Shown: positions 46,921 through 59,792, numbered from the stretch's first letter. The stretch is 64,000 nt of DNA from Torymus aiolomorphi (GCA_036365515.1 CM070877.1:11910601-11974600), one strand, 5' to 3'. Made by a program: numbers and translations. Notes: generated by a model not told the origin, from the sequence alone.

Positions 46921-47780
46921 TTATTTGCTTTATAACTGTACAACGGAAAACTTTATTTAATTTGCAAATAAAAATTTTATTTAATAACTGGAAATTATAA
47001 TATAAGTTTATTTGGTGTAAATTTAATTGACATTTTTATTATATTATGTTATAAATCAATATTTGTTTATTCAATTACTGGCACCGTAAAATATCGTAAA
47101 ACTTTTATTGTTATTAATACAAACGTTATTGTAAAAATATTATAACATTACTAAATAGATAATTTCCACTGAAAAAATATTCGAACCGATCCAAGTTTCC
47201 AGCTGACGAACGGCATTTAATATTTTAATATTGAGCGTACAAACGCAATTGCAAACAAATCGAATCGGAACGTGCCACTAATCGGTTTCATTTTTTAATA
47301 AACGCATGCTCAATCATTCCAATGCGAATGTTGTTATATCTTTTCTGAATCGTCGACTTTTCGAGGATATGCGGATTCGAAAGTGGCGTTCGTGATCGAT
47401 TCGTCCAAACTTCGATTTCTTTAATATACGTGCCGATTGCCAACAACAAGCATCGACGCGCGAGTTTATTTTGAATAATTATATCGTTGTTGTTTGTCGC
47501 CAAGCTCGGGAATATTTTTATATGTAACACGTTTGAGGGAACTTTGTAAAAACAAAATTTGCATACGAAGCAATCATTTTATGATTAATATCGAATTAAT
47601 ATAAACAAGATAAGATTGCGTCCCTGCGTTTCCTGTTTTCTTTTTTAGTGGAACAAATATAATTTAGAGCGGTTGAGATGTCATAAAGTTTATACTTATA
47701 ATTGTTATTTTTCAAATACATGATTTCGTGAATTATAAAAATTTTAATACAACTATATTACGCTTACTCTTAAATCCAAT
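46920..47780. other. Island-free stretch with complex middle
   Basis: AT-rich ends, but 47160-47540 is balanced in composition with many TTCGAA/CGAT words and no skew or simple repeats. It differs from both spacer and island DNA and could be a conserved non-coding element. No protein recognised. Confidence 0.35.
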
Positions 47781-48240
47781 CAAACAACGAAAAATCATAT
47801 ATTTACCTTAAAGCTATTCTAATCCAATTTTCTAAATCCGAACCCTCCATCTTGAAAACGAAACTTCAATTATACGAAATCCACGAGAGCAGCTCACCGC
47901 CGGCGCCGTGGAAAACCGACGAAACTAATCCAGCAAAACAGCGAATTATAAACTCGCCGCGGAGTTTACATTGCGTCGCTCGCGACTCCACGCTCGCTTG
48001 TAATGAAATCAAAATAAAACCAATGTGTGCGCGAGGGGGAATTCGCATCTTTCCAGGAGCAAATAACGCGGGGCGAGCGAAACAATGCGTACTTTATAAA
48101 TAAATTATGAACGGGAGATGAAACTCGCGGTGGTGGTTTGTGCGGGTGTTGAGTGCTTTCTGAAAATTCGGAGAAAGAAGTTTCGAAGCGATGATTTTAG
48201 TGGATAAACTGTACAGTAAATATTTTATTATTTAGTTGTA
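47780..48240. promoter_or_regulatory. Mirror-skew CpG island
   Basis: A+C-rich shoulder 47780-47900, core 47880-48080, G+T-rich shoulder 48100-48240. Confidence 0.42.
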
Positions 48241-48720
48241 GTAATAATCAATTAGTATGGAATCAAAATATTCTCTATTGCACGATTTCTTATTATATTT
48301 AATTGGAAATCCAGTTAATTATTCTCAAAATGAATTAGCATGTTCTGAAATTCAGTCGCGAAGTAATAAGATAGTTAGCCATTATTTAAATTTCTTTATT
48401 TTATTAAAATTATCATTAATTTAAGAGCGACACGTGGCACGTTAAAAAGTGATCAAAACGAAGATATACGTATTTTCATGATTTATAAGAGAAACTCTTT
48501 CCAAGCAATTTAATCTTTGATTTGAATTCGTTATTTCGTTATTGAAAATAATTTAAAGATGTAGATAATCATATTGATGCATACTTTTGGGTAAGTTGAT
48601 AAATATTTTATATCTGTATAAGAAAAGGTCATTCACTCGTTAATCTTATCAGATTATACTCTTAATAATTATACAAACGTTATATATTATACAAATACTC
48701 TAAATTTACTTTTGATTTAA
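48240..48720. other. AT-rich spacer
   Basis: AT-rich, nothing recognised apart from one isolated CACGTGGCACG word near 48430. Confidence 0.35.
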
Positions 48721-49330
48721 TTTAGAAAGACAACTCATTTTTCGTCAAGAAAAAAATCTCGACAAAAGTCCCTATAAATCCTCGCAAAACAACAATTCCC
48801 ATCCACCAGCGACTTTTTGCCCCTTCCAGTTCCTACAACTGCAAAACCCGTCCCGCGAGCCGAAATCGCATAGCCAACCATTCTTATCCACCTTCTTTTT
48901 CCTCCCCCGGCTTTATTGTTACCGTGATTTAGAAGCCCCGGATATGCGGGGAGGAGAGAGAGAAAGAACCCGAGAAAACGCTCAAAGAGAAAAATGGCAG
49001 AATGTGCGGGCGACAAAAAGAGAGAGAGAGAGAGAGAGAGCGAGAACGCGGAGCGATAATTAACGTTAATTTCGGTCGGTAAGGTCTGGCTTTGTCGCCG
49101 TGGCGCGGTTGACGGATGGATTCGAAGTTCGCTGGATTTTGGTGATTTGCTTTTACGGGAGAGGTTTGATATGATCATTGAGATTTGTGGGGTATTATGG
49201 GGTTTGATGGTTTGTTAACGGGAGGAAGAATTTCGCAATGACGAAAATGGGAAAACTGGAGTTTGATAGGTAAGTTTCTCATGCTGATGGTAGATTTTAA
49301 AGCTTGATGGGTTGCAGCTTACTGAAGGGT
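48720..49330. promoter_or_regulatory. Mirror-skew CpG island
   Basis: A+C-rich shoulder 48720-48900, core 48860-49090 with (GA)n at 49019-49040, G+T-rich shoulder 49090-49330. Confidence 0.46.
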
Positions 49331-49429
49331 TTGAAAACAATCATATAATATATGTTTCAACTTTTCTGATTTTTGCGAACTAAGGTAACAGCAGTTCACC
49401 TTTGACTATCGTAAAGTAAATCAATAAAA

Positions 49430-50180
49430 ATGGCTTTAAACCTGACTCTAGTCGTAACTTCATCAATGACACTATATCAGTATAATTAGGATCTCCTAAT
49501 ACTTTAACGATTTGAATGTCAAAACTGCAAGATACTCCGAATCTCGCCTAACGACCAACGCGCACCATACTTCCAACAATGACGTCCGCACCGCACGCTC
49601 TCACTTCATCGCCCGATCCTCGAGGGGTCAATCGGCACGCATTCCTCGCTGTACATATACAGGCCTCAGCATCCACCCCATGGCCGACAACAACCGTGAA
49701 CCGTAACTGTGCGCGCGGAGCGCCGGGGGATTAGTATCAGTTGTCCATTAAATTCTCCTCCGCTGGGCGTTTACAGTCTATTAAACGGGATTAAATGCCC
49801 CGAATGACCGCGGCGCTCGCTTTATCGGCCCTAGATTCGCATCTCACTCCGGCCGAGAGAGACAGAGAGGGGGAGGAAGCGTTCTTTTAGCGCGGGATGT
49901 GCGCTCGCTGGAGTCTTTTAGAGGAGCGCTGAATTATTGGGCCGATCGGTCGGCTGCCGCGGCACTTAGCGCCGGTGGTGAAAGAGGGATTGAATGATTT
50001 TTTCTTTCTTTTTTTTCCTCCTGTTCTGGAGGAGAAAAGTGGTTTCAGGGGGGTTTTAGAAATTTGGCTGGTTTATTAGCGAGGGGGTGAATTATTTGGG
50101 AAAGTTGGTGAATGTGAATATGAATAAAATGCCGAGTTACAGAGATTTGGTTAACTTTTCATTTATTTTGAGAGGCGTTG
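49430..50180. promoter_or_regulatory. Mirror-skew CpG island
   Basis: A+C-rich shoulder 49430-49600, core 49540-49960, G+T-rich shoulder 49960-50180. Confidence 0.45.
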
Positions 50181-50580
50181 ATTTATTTAGGTGGGTCGAA
50201 TTTTTGTACTAAAGTTTTGAATTATTTAAAAATCATGAAAACTTAAAATATTTCTATTATATGGCTTGTTTTAATCGACGAGTAATTCAAAGTGAAAAAT
50301 GACTTTATTTATTTTTTATACCTATTTTAATATAATGAAAATAGTTATATCAAACGAATTTATGCCTTTTGGAATATAGAAGAAAATAATATTATAAAAC
50401 GACGTACAATGACTATTTAAATTTTAATTTAATGCTTGTTCATAAACTAACAAAGGGTAACCGGATACATTAATGCATAATCTAACAACTTCTTTAAAAT
50501 AAAATATTGAAAAATTTTTTCTTCATAAAATAACCGAATCTAGAAAAATTTACGCAACTACTAAGAATTTTCATTATCTA
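50180..50580. other. AT-rich spacer
   Basis: AT-rich, nothing recognised. Confidence 0.35.
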
Positions 50581-51090
50581 TGCAAACGAAATTACCCAAT
50601 TCGCACCAACCTGCTAATCGAATAACGAAAAAAATCTACTTAATTTTAAACACCCTTAATATCCGAAAAGCGGATGAAACAGCCAATAATAATTTAAACG
50701 GAGCCACCGCAGGCGGGGAAAAGCGAGGAGGTGTAATATACTCACGTTTGTTCGGCCGTGGCCGCGTGGATTCGGCTGCCAGGGAACAGTCGCCGGCTGA
50801 AAGTGATCCTTCCCCCAGGAACCGTTGTCGAATGGACTCTCGCCAATGTGGCCCTGCAATCGATAAAATACGCCGCTAATTAGATAACGCCGGTGGAATT
50901 CAATTTCTCGCGCGCTCGCGAGAGAGAGCGGAGGGATGATATTATTAATGAAAATTTCGACGTCTGCCGTCGTTTAGACGGCGGGGATGTGAGGATATTA
51001 GCGTTTTAGGGGGTTGGGCGCGAGGTTAATTATGAGTGAGTGTGAGCGAGAGTATTGTTTAAATATTCTGGGAAGTATATGTATGTTGAT
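50580..51090. promoter_or_regulatory. Mirror-skew CpG island containing an exon-like segment
   Basis: A+C-rich shoulder 50580-50720, core 50720-50960, G+T-rich shoulder 50960-51090. The minus-strand exon candidate lies in the core. Confidence 0.43.
50746..50853 (-). other. Candidate non-coding (5' UTR) exon
   Basis: On the minus strand TTTATCGATTGCAG precedes base 50853 and the donor AAC then GTGAGT follows base 50746, enclosing 108 bases. There is no ATG in the segment and all three frames are open, so there is no protein evidence. Read in the phase that would join the exon at 5608-5742 it gives a Gly/Pro/His/Trp-containing peptide I do not recognise. A spliced 5' UTR exon of the same minus-strand gene is the simplest idea. 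It could equally be an exon of a non-coding RNA, or chance. Confidence 0.42.
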
Positions 51091-51430
51091 TTATAATTCT
51101 TTTTTTTTGTGTTTCATATTATTTCTGAAAGTAAGTGTAACCAGAACACTATTGTTTGACTTTTTTGAAAGTTTGGCTAATTTTTTACATTTTTGAAATA
51201 GGATATAATTTAAAAAAAAAAAGAACATCCTGTGTTGAAACATTTTTAGTAAAAAATTTGTAAAAATAAATTTTTTAATTAAACAGTTTTTGAATAAACT
51301 TTGTTTCACTTGTGAGTATACTAGTAAAAAAACATATAATATGCACAATTAACATATTTTTGTAGAAGCATAAATATAAACTATCTGTGCCCAATCTTTT
51401 ATCTAAACATTATATACGAGTTCACTCAAC
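51090..51430. other. AT-rich spacer
   Basis: T- and A-rich with long homopolymer runs. No gene or inverted repeat recognised. Confidence 0.35.
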
Positions 51431-52260
51431 AATTGCAGACAAAAAAATGTTCTCTTTCCTCTTAACTAATAAAAGCGCAAACCTCGTAATTTTTCACAGA
51501 AACCACGTAAACGTGCCCACTTTGATACATAAATCCCGAAATAAAGAGATACTTTGAAAATTTCCCGCCAATCCCGTATACCTCGTCCTCATCCCGACAG
51601 CCAGACAGACACATACGCGCGCTACACCCCACAAAGACGCGTGTCGGCCACTTTGAAAAACCTTTACAACCCCTCGACACTCGACATCATATTATAACGC
51701 ACACATTCACCAAAGAGCTTTCAATAAAACAAGCGCTCTCTATATATAAAATCCTCGACGGAAACGAAGAATCCGCCACTCGAGCGCCGAAAAAAGCAGC
51801 CGCAGCGAGCTCAGACTATTCGGGAAAAAAGAGAGCTCGCGAGTACACGGGAACGCGTTTAGCTGTGCACATATATATGTGGAGAAATTTTTCGAGATGC
51901 CGACGGGAAATTCGGAAACGCCGCGCGGCGGCAGGAGAATATCAATAGAGAGAGGGATGGATTGTTCTCGCCGAGAGTGAGCTTTTGTGTATGGCGCGCC
52001 GCCCGCGCAGACTTTGGGCCGTGTATCCTCGAGTGCGGATGGTAAGTTAATTTTTTGGTGTACAAATATAAACAGAGTGTTGCTCGAGTGGTGCGCGCCC
52101 AGTCAAAGAGAGAAAGAGAGAGCTTGACGGTCTTTTTACTCGGTTTTCCGCATTTTTTTTCAACGGAGGGTGGAGGGTTGCTTTAGTGCGTAATGTTTGC
52201 TACTTGTGTGTATAATTTTGGATGGCTGTTTTTTGCGATCTCTCCACGCTCTTTACATCC
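51430..52260. promoter_or_regulatory. Mirror-skew CpG island
   Basis: A+C-rich shoulder 51430-51710, core 51720-52010, G+T-rich shoulder 52010-52260 with a GA-rich tract at 52105-52125. Confidence 0.46.
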
Positions 52261-52489
52261 GTTTGCTTTAAAGTGAGGTTGTTAAAGACAGATGCATGTG
52301 AAATATAGATACGTAGGTGCAATAATTACAGACTTGTTCAAGGTTCTTTAAAGTCTAATTATTGGTTTTTCAATTATGTAAAATATTTTCAGACGCTTAA
52401 TTTTTTCAAACGATGTTGCAACTATACGGGGTTTGCTTAGCAATAAATTCAAGTAAATCGATCGCGAATATACTCACAGCTAGACGTAT

Positions 52490-53130
52490 ATTAAAATCAG
52501 TCCAACCACTCATACGGAATTCTATTCCCATCGTCACGGTCTTCACCTAATCCCGCCAATTTTTCACGACCACCGCGCAAAATGAACGAATTCTCACCAT
52601 CCCCACCAGCCGCAGACTCCACTACACTTCAACCCTCCCCTACCGCCTGCCCCGAACTTCCGTAATAATACACAAAATTTCACGGCCGATGTCCCTCGCC
52701 TACGTGTATATATATATACATATACATTCTACTCTCGACTTTACACCCCATAAGCCTTATTTTTCTTTTAACTTTCGTCGCGCGTCTCTCCTCTCCCCTG
52801 CTACAGCGAAAAATCTTCGCATAAATCACGGCGATATAATGAGACCGCTTCGTCTTCCAGAGAGGAGCTCCACTCTTTTTCCTTTTTTTTCCTTTTTATT
52901 TCGCGACGCGCGCGACTCTGCGATTTTCCGCGGTCGAGTGTGCGAGAGCCACTCGGTGGCGGCTGCATGAGTGGGTTGATAATGTATGCGGGGGTGGCAG
53001 TTTTTTTCTTTGGTGGAGCGCTGGGCGAGGTATTTTATGGGGGATGCATTATTAATTGGGAATGGGACTGTTTAGGTTGGATGTTGGAGTGGATGATTTT
53101 TGTGGAAGTGGGAGGGAATAATTGATAGGA
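52490..53130. promoter_or_regulatory. Mirror-skew CpG island, very clear
   Basis: A+C-rich shoulder 52490-52690, core 52690-52960, G+T-rich shoulder 52960-53130 with hardly any C. Confidence 0.5.
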
Positions 53131-53490
53131 AGATATAATTATGAAAATAAGGAGGATTTTGTCTTCTATAAAAAAACATTAATTTCTTAATATTCTTGAT
53201 TATTTTAAACTAAATTTATAAGATTGATTTTATAAGGTCAGATAAGAAATGGTTACAAATAACGCGGATTTTTTAAAATAAATTTCTCGAATTAGCTATA
53301 GTAACAGTGAAATTGAAAATTTAAGTGTATAACGGGATACCTTTACAAAAACTTTGAGACCGATTTACATAGACAAAAAGTAATACAATTTTCGTTATAA
53401 AATGAGTAATTAGCCGAAAAAGTTCGTTGCCGAATTTCTCTGAAAACTACAACAGCTTAGTCGTTCGATTAGTCAGCGACTCAATTCGAG
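53130..53490. other. AT-rich spacer
   Basis: AT-rich, nothing recognised. Confidence 0.35.
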
Positions 53491-54160
53491 CCTATAAATT
53501 CAATAATCACGAAAACCACCGGCGATAAAGCCATTACCCTCGCGGCGCGGTTCCGCGGAAACATTCCTCAACGACGGGGCTAAAAACCCGGCCAACACCA
53601 TCCATCAATCTCGAAATCCAATAACAACCATTGCTCTCTCTCTCTCTCTCTCTCTTTCTCTCACACACTGCGCGCATTACAAATTTGCCGCGTATATTCC
53701 GCGGAAAGCTTAATGAGCGCCGTTATTTCCAACTCTGCCGGCGCGCTCTCAAAGGATTCGGAAAATATATATTTCTCCGCGGGCCGCGTGGAAACAAGCG
53801 TCGCGCGATTGCGTCACGTCGCGCGCGGCCCCGATTCAGAAATTTCTCTGAATAGCGTGGGCGTATACGCTCATCTTTAACGCGTCCCTCCCCGAGCGTT
53901 GATTCACGAGTCGTGTGCGCGCGAAATTGCGCGAATTATCGCCGCTTAATGCGATTTGCATCGCGGCGAAGTTTCGCCGCTGCTTTTTCATGTTAATTAA
54001 AAATTTTCCCCGGTCGGCTACTTCGTTTTTCGGGCGGGGGCGTGTTGGGTTCTTTTGCGCCGGGCGAGTTGCGCTTAATTTATGTATCTGTGGGGAGTGT
54101 GTGTGTATATGCGAGCTGATCAAATATGCTGAATTGAGAATTAAGATTGGATTGTATATG
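53490..54160. promoter_or_regulatory. Mirror-skew CpG island
   Basis: A+C-rich shoulder 53490-53630, core 53640-54040 starting with (TC)n at 53633-53655, G+T-rich shoulder 54030-54160. Confidence 0.46.
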
Positions 54161-54590
54161 CGGGAAAAATAAGTTTTTAATTTAATTTAATGAAAATTTT
54201 TTTTAATGCGACATAAGAAATAATGCACGTATGCGTTCGAAGAAAAATACACAGTAGCGGACGGTCTTTTTGGTTTGGATATTAATTAAATGAAAGAAAA
54301 TTTGTAATTTTAATAATTTTATCAACAGGTAATGTAGAGTTGATGAATTAAACGTAATTTATAATAATTTTGTAATTTTTATCACTTATGATTTAATTAA
54401 ATTACAGAATTCGTATATTAATGTTCACGACAAATAAAGGCATTTGTAAAACTGCTTTTTAACATTTTTTGGAAAACAGTCAAAATAAAACATTAATGAA
54501 GAATTATTCCAAGGAGATTTCTTGATTTGCTCTTAAAAATTTTGAAAACGTTTCTCTACAAATAAATAATCATTCTTAACAAAAAACAAC
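54160..54590. other. AT-rich spacer
   Basis: AT-rich, nothing recognised. Confidence 0.35.
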
Positions 54591-55230
54591 ATTCAAATGA
54601 AAATTCGCCGTTCCCTCAATTTTCAAAACAGCTGTCATAATCTTTGTATTTTCTCTAAATACCAAACAACAACCAATCCCTTAACTTTCACACAAAGAAA
54701 AACCACTCACCCAACAATGATCGTCCCAATTCACCCCAAACAAATTACCAATAAAGCAAGAAGCAACTAACAGCGTTCTCTCTCTTGCGCATGGGGTATA
54801 CAGAGAAGAGCCGCTGACGACCGTTTAAAGGCCGAAACCACGCGCGCGCGCGGGGCGATTGCGATCGAATTTACGAGGGGGGGCGAGCGCCTCTCCCCTC
54901 GGAATACCCATACGTCGTTTCACGCGGTGAGCGCGCGCGCGCTCTCGCGCAACCGTATACAGCCTCGACAGAAGAAGAAGAGGAGGCGGAGGAGGAAGAG
55001 GAGGTGGAGTGCGCGCGAGAATGATTCAGTGAAGAAACGGTTACGTGTGGCTCGGATATGCGTTTATAGGAGGTTGCGAGGGCTCGTGAATAATTGGGAG
55101 ATTTGTTTGTTGCTGATGCTTGATGATTGTGTGTGTATATGTTCAGGATTAATTGTTAAAGAGGAATGTGGGTGAGTAAAGGTTTCGCATTAAATGAGTA
55201 AAAGTAGGTGTTGTTGAGTTCTTAGTATTA
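54590..55230. promoter_or_regulatory. Mirror-skew CpG island, type example
   Basis: Counted by eye: 54661-54720 has 29 A, 21 C, 2 G and 8 T; 55081-55140, on the other side of the core (54780-55030), has 11 A, 4 C, 19 G and 26 T. Both the G/C and the A/T balance therefore reverse across the core. The core holds a purine-rich (GGA)n-like tract at 54970-55010. Confidence 0.55.
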
Positions 55231-55379
55231 GCACGAAGATTTTAAACAAGTTGCTAAGAAAATAAGCCTCATATTGTTTAAGTTTGGTGAACCGCTATGA
55301 CTAATTAATGTATACCAGTTAAATAAAATTAACCCTTTTCAGTTATTTTTTTTTAAATCGCGACAATCATTTAATCAAT

Positions 55380-56130
55380 AATATACGGCCCCAAGCTCCT
55401 TATCCTAATTCTGAGTCACCCTTAAATTCCTCACTCACCACTACGAAAAATCATCACCACCGCACTTAATCCTCCCATCACCAACAATCGGAGACACATT
55501 AACCTCCCCCCCACACCCTTTACCTACAATTACCTCCTTATATACTAACCGCACCTAACAAACCTCTTTCTCCTTCTCCCGCGACGATTTATGCCTTTCC
55601 CAGCCGAAGACACTCGACCTCCACCCCCACTCCATCAGCCTCCACTCGATCCCAAATAAAACTCCCGCGCAAGCCCTAGGGGGGCGCGCGCGCACAGGGA
55701 AAAGTAGTAATTGGCAACGTCTATCGAATTTTACAATAAATCTCCGTACTCTCTCCGCGCGTGCCGCTTGCTCCGGGGGGGGTTAGGCGAAGATAGAGAG
55801 ATACACAGCAATAAAACACCGAAGTAGTATCGCGGCTCGCGCGCGCACCATGCATTTTACGACCTTATCTTATCTCTCTCGAATTAGGTTGCGCGAGCGC
55901 GTGCTGTTGTGCGCGAGGAGGAGGAGGAGGTAAGGAGGTATATAGCGCCCCGGTGATAATGTCTCTGCGGAGGAGGTGGTGGTTGTTCGGCTTCGTTTTC
56001 TGGGTATAGGCGAGGGGTGGAAGTGCCGGAGTTGTTGTGGAGGATTTTGTGGCTGAGGTGAGAGTGGGATAATTAGATTGTTGGACAAGTGTGGTGGTGA
56101 AGCAATTTATTGAACTTTGAAGAAGTTTTT
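55380..56130. promoter_or_regulatory. Mirror-skew CpG island, very clear
   Basis: A+C-rich shoulder 55380-55670 (almost G-free), core 55660-55940 ending with (GGA)n at 55916-55930, G+T-rich shoulder 55940-56130. Confidence 0.52.
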
Positions 56131-56800
56131 GCTAACATGATAGTTATTAGCGGTGCTATAAGGATGTGTCGATTTGTCAATCGTTGTGTTTCAGTTACTA
56201 CAGCATGTGTCGAAAGATAGATTAGCGATGGTAATTAGACATATGCTAACTGTTTTTTTTTATTTTTATTCAAGCACCGTCAATTTAAAGTTTAATATCT
56301 AGAAAAATATTATCGAAAGTCGAACAGATTGGGTCTGTTTGGCAACAATGATTCAGCACAGAAATCTGAAACTGCGGTTTACACCATGATATTAACATTT
56401 TTCCCTATTTTATTTGATGGGAAACGATGGAAAAGATAAGGATTTGAAAGTAACGTGAACGGTTTTGAAAGTAGCTTGTTACTCGGAATTGTTTTAGAAT
56501 GTTAAAATGAATAGATTAAACCATGGTTACACTTAATATTAAAAATCAAGGGAATTCATCAATTTTGATAGATCGAATCCTAAAACTGTAGCTATATGAA
56601 ATGGCTGTTATGTCCAAATGGTGTCACCTCTCTTTATTTTACTATTCATGCATCCGTCAATTCATCGCTATTTGGCAACAACATCACAATTGAACAGCTA
56701 TTAGTCACTCGTTTGCCAGAATCAATAAGCCATAGAACGGCTTTTGAACGAAAGAAAAACAATATTACAAACTTGAAAGGCTAAACAAAAATTCCAATAA
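56130..56800. other. AT-rich spacer
   Basis: AT-rich; a 62-codon plus-strand frame at 56596-56784 has no recognisable domain or splice support. Confidence 0.3.
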
Positions 56801-57360
56801 TCGGCATTATTTGAACAAACTATCGTCACACTTTTCACACTTTCACGGAAAATAATAATAGCCGAATCGACTCAATGAAACTTCATCAACACACATAATC
56901 TACATCGAATAAAAGGCCTATGCTATCGGAACACAGCCGTCCATTCAGAATCATTCGCAACTGTTTGCCCGAAAATAACTTTTTCTAAATAAAGCGCGAA
57001 ATATCGCCGGGCAAGGCCATAATTCGATAACCGTGTGCGCGAAAACTATCCAAACTATGATGTCATGCAGGCAGGCGGCGGCAAAAGTGGGCTCAGTAAA
57101 CAATCAACCCGCGAGGCGAACAATTAACTCGGCGCACGTGTACATGTGCTGACGTCAGCCGTTTCCTCTCCTTTGAGCCGTTTTTTTTCCTTCTTGTAGA
57201 AGTATCTTTTTGCGGAGGAGAGTGCGGCAAACAAAATATTGCGGTTTTTAGCGGAATGTCGCGGTTTTGGATGACTAGACTAATTTGCGAATTGTTGCAG
57301 GATGGATGATGGATGGTGAGTATATAAGATTGCGGTGAATGATGAATTAGATTTTCAAAG
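56800..57360. promoter_or_regulatory. Mirror-skew island with perfect CRE palindrome
   Basis: A+C-rich shoulder 56800-56960, core 57040-57180 containing GCTGACGTCAGC (CRE octamer at 57150-57157), G-rich shoulder 57190-57360. Confidence 0.42.
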
Positions 57361-57479
57361 TCGAGGTTCTGAATGTAATATATTGGACCGATTAGTATTT
57401 ATACTAAAGTTATTTTTAATGTAATATAATAAATAAATGTGATTCCCGAATGCAAGACATTAGTTGAACTTTCAACAAA

Positions 57480-58060
57480 TAACTCTTAACTTATTATCTC
57501 GAAAATATTCTACTTTTAAAGCTGCAGACAAGCTTGCCACCAACAATTTTCCGACATTTCTAAACAAAACTACCAAATTATTATACTAATCTGACATCCT
57601 TCACCACATTTATTACAAACAGAGACTGACTAACTCGCCCGCCTCCCAAGTCGCATTTTTCCCTCCAGATTTACGAGTATATTTACAGCGCGCGTGCGCG
57701 CAGGAAATAACTCACGGCGGAAAAATTCCCGTTCACACGCGCGCCAAGTAAAGTATTTTTCTCAAGTTGGGATGCTGATGAATCGGCTAAACAGCAGCAA
57801 CGCGAGGCTCGCGGGATTGTTTTACGCGCGCGGCCGCAGCCAACTGTTTGTCTTTCCCGCGTTCGCGGGATAGTCTGAAAAATCGCGCGTAGAGCCGATC
57901 GACGTGATGCTCGGGGTTCTTTTTGCGTTTTCGAAACTGTACTTATGTGTGTGTGTGCACGGGCTTGTAGCGAAAAGTCGTTGGGTCTGAGCGTGGGAAG
58001 ATGTCGTTTCGGGTTTGGTTCAGATGTATATGGTAGGCAGTGTGTAGCGTAAAATTTATT
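57480..58060. promoter_or_regulatory. Mirror-skew CpG island
   Basis: A+C-rich shoulder 57480-57680, core 57680-57920, G+T-rich shoulder 57920-58060. Confidence 0.46.
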
Positions 58061-58169
58061 TTTATTGTTATTATGTTTGCTGATAGAAACTATGCTGCGA
58101 GTAATAGTAGTCTTTGAAATGTTAACGACAAAGATTCAAAATTATCTTTTTAAAAACTAAATCTTTTCT

Positions 58170-58800
58170 AACGTTCATTTAAATCTGTCACCCGTTTCGT
58201 TTCCAATTAAAGAAAACCATGCCATTCAATTTCCAAATACCCACTATACCAAAAACATTGTAATTTCGCAATTCGAGCGAAAGCCGCGCCGTCCGCTTCA
58301 AAGACCGCAATATAGCTCGACACACGGCTTCCTCGAGCTCGCGTCTCTCGCTCTGCCATACGCGCGAGAGTTGCCTCTAAAAATAAATATGTTGTTTATT
58401 CACAAGTAAACCGGATGCCGTTGTTTGCTTTGGAACAAATTGTTTTGTTAAGTTTCGCCCGGCGCGCGCCGAGTACACGTGAAGTCTCTCTCTCTCTCTC
58501 TCTCTTTCCTTTCCGAACCAGTTCTCCCTCGCTTTCTCGCGTGTAGGCTAAAATTTATATCGAGTGCGCGCGCGTTCCTGCCCGTTTCTTTATTCTGTTT
58601 GTGGACGAGGCGGTGCGCAGCGAGCGTGTGTTTGTGTTTGTCGAGGCTCCTCTTTTTTGCGCCGAGGTTGGCGCGGATGCGTGATTTTACGGCGCGGTGA
58701 CGGCTAGGTTAACGATTTTTCAGATTGTTAGGATTATATCGTGTATTTTAAAGGATGTGGAGAGTTGGTTTGAAGAGAATATTCATTGACCAATGAATTT
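58170..58800. promoter_or_regulatory. Mirror-skew CpG island
   Basis: A+C-rich shoulder 58170-58290, core 58290-58680 with (TC)n at 58484-58505, G+T-rich shoulder 58660-58800. Confidence 0.44.
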
Positions 58801-59090
58801 ATTGTAATTTTGATTGTTGATTAGTTATTCAAAGAATGTTACTCAACGTTGTACAAAAAATTGAAAATTTCAGATTCTTCTGCAAATTTATTTAGTACAC
58901 TGATATATGATCAATTTTCACTAGATTTCAAAATATTTTCAAAATTTTTAAGTAGTTGTAAGTATTACAAAATACGATCGAAATTTGTTTTTAGTCAATA
59001 AGTTATTTACTAAAAATTAAATATATCACTTTTAGGTCGCCTTTCATTTTCAACAATAAATCGTTCGTCTCTAACCATTTGAGCCATTTG
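58800..59090. other. AT-rich spacer
   Basis: AT-rich, nothing recognised. Confidence 0.35.
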
Positions 59091-59580
59091 TCCAAAAACC
59101 AAAAAAATTAACAAAAATTTCACCAAACTAACCAGACATTACCACTGCCCTCCCATATCTCTCCCAATCACTTTCATTCGCACTCATTAACCCACCCACT
59201 CACTCACCTCACCTCACTTCTAATCGCATTAATCTCGCGCACGCGCGTCTATACATATACATACGCGACGCAGCTGTACACATATACGCACATCGGTCCC
59301 CGCTTCAAGGGAATTCCGCGCACGTGAGAATGGGCACGTAAACCTCTTCGCGCGCTTGTTTGTGCACATGTGTGCTTACGCGATTTTTGCCCTTCGCGCC
59401 GGATGCAAGTGTTTCGTCGCGCTTTGTTCCGCCGAGAGCAAGTGTTGCCACTGTGTTTCTAGGAATGGGTCGCGTTGTCGTGGGGAATGTAATGCTGATA
59501 TTGGAGAAATTTGATCGGTGTAGTTTTGTAAAATATTGAAGAATGTTGAGTAAGTAGGAGGTTAAAGTGAAAATGTATTA
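59090..59580. promoter_or_regulatory. Mirror-skew CpG island
   Basis: In the left shoulder, line 59101-59160 has 2 G against 18 C; in the right shoulder, 59461-59520 has 23 G against 5 C. The core lies between at 59230-59420. Confidence 0.5.
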
Positions 59581-59792
59581 TATTTAAATGTATTGAATCA
59601 TGCGATGGCCCCATGCTAATATTAATGTGTGCACAAATATTGCTTGTAGGATTTTTAATTCAACATTTCCTAGCTTTGTTCAAACACCAGTATGATATGT
59701 AAATCATCCAAAATTATCAATCAATCGAAAAACTTAGCATCATGATTTTCTGGGATTCATCGGGAAAATATAATATTACGGTGTGAGAAGCA

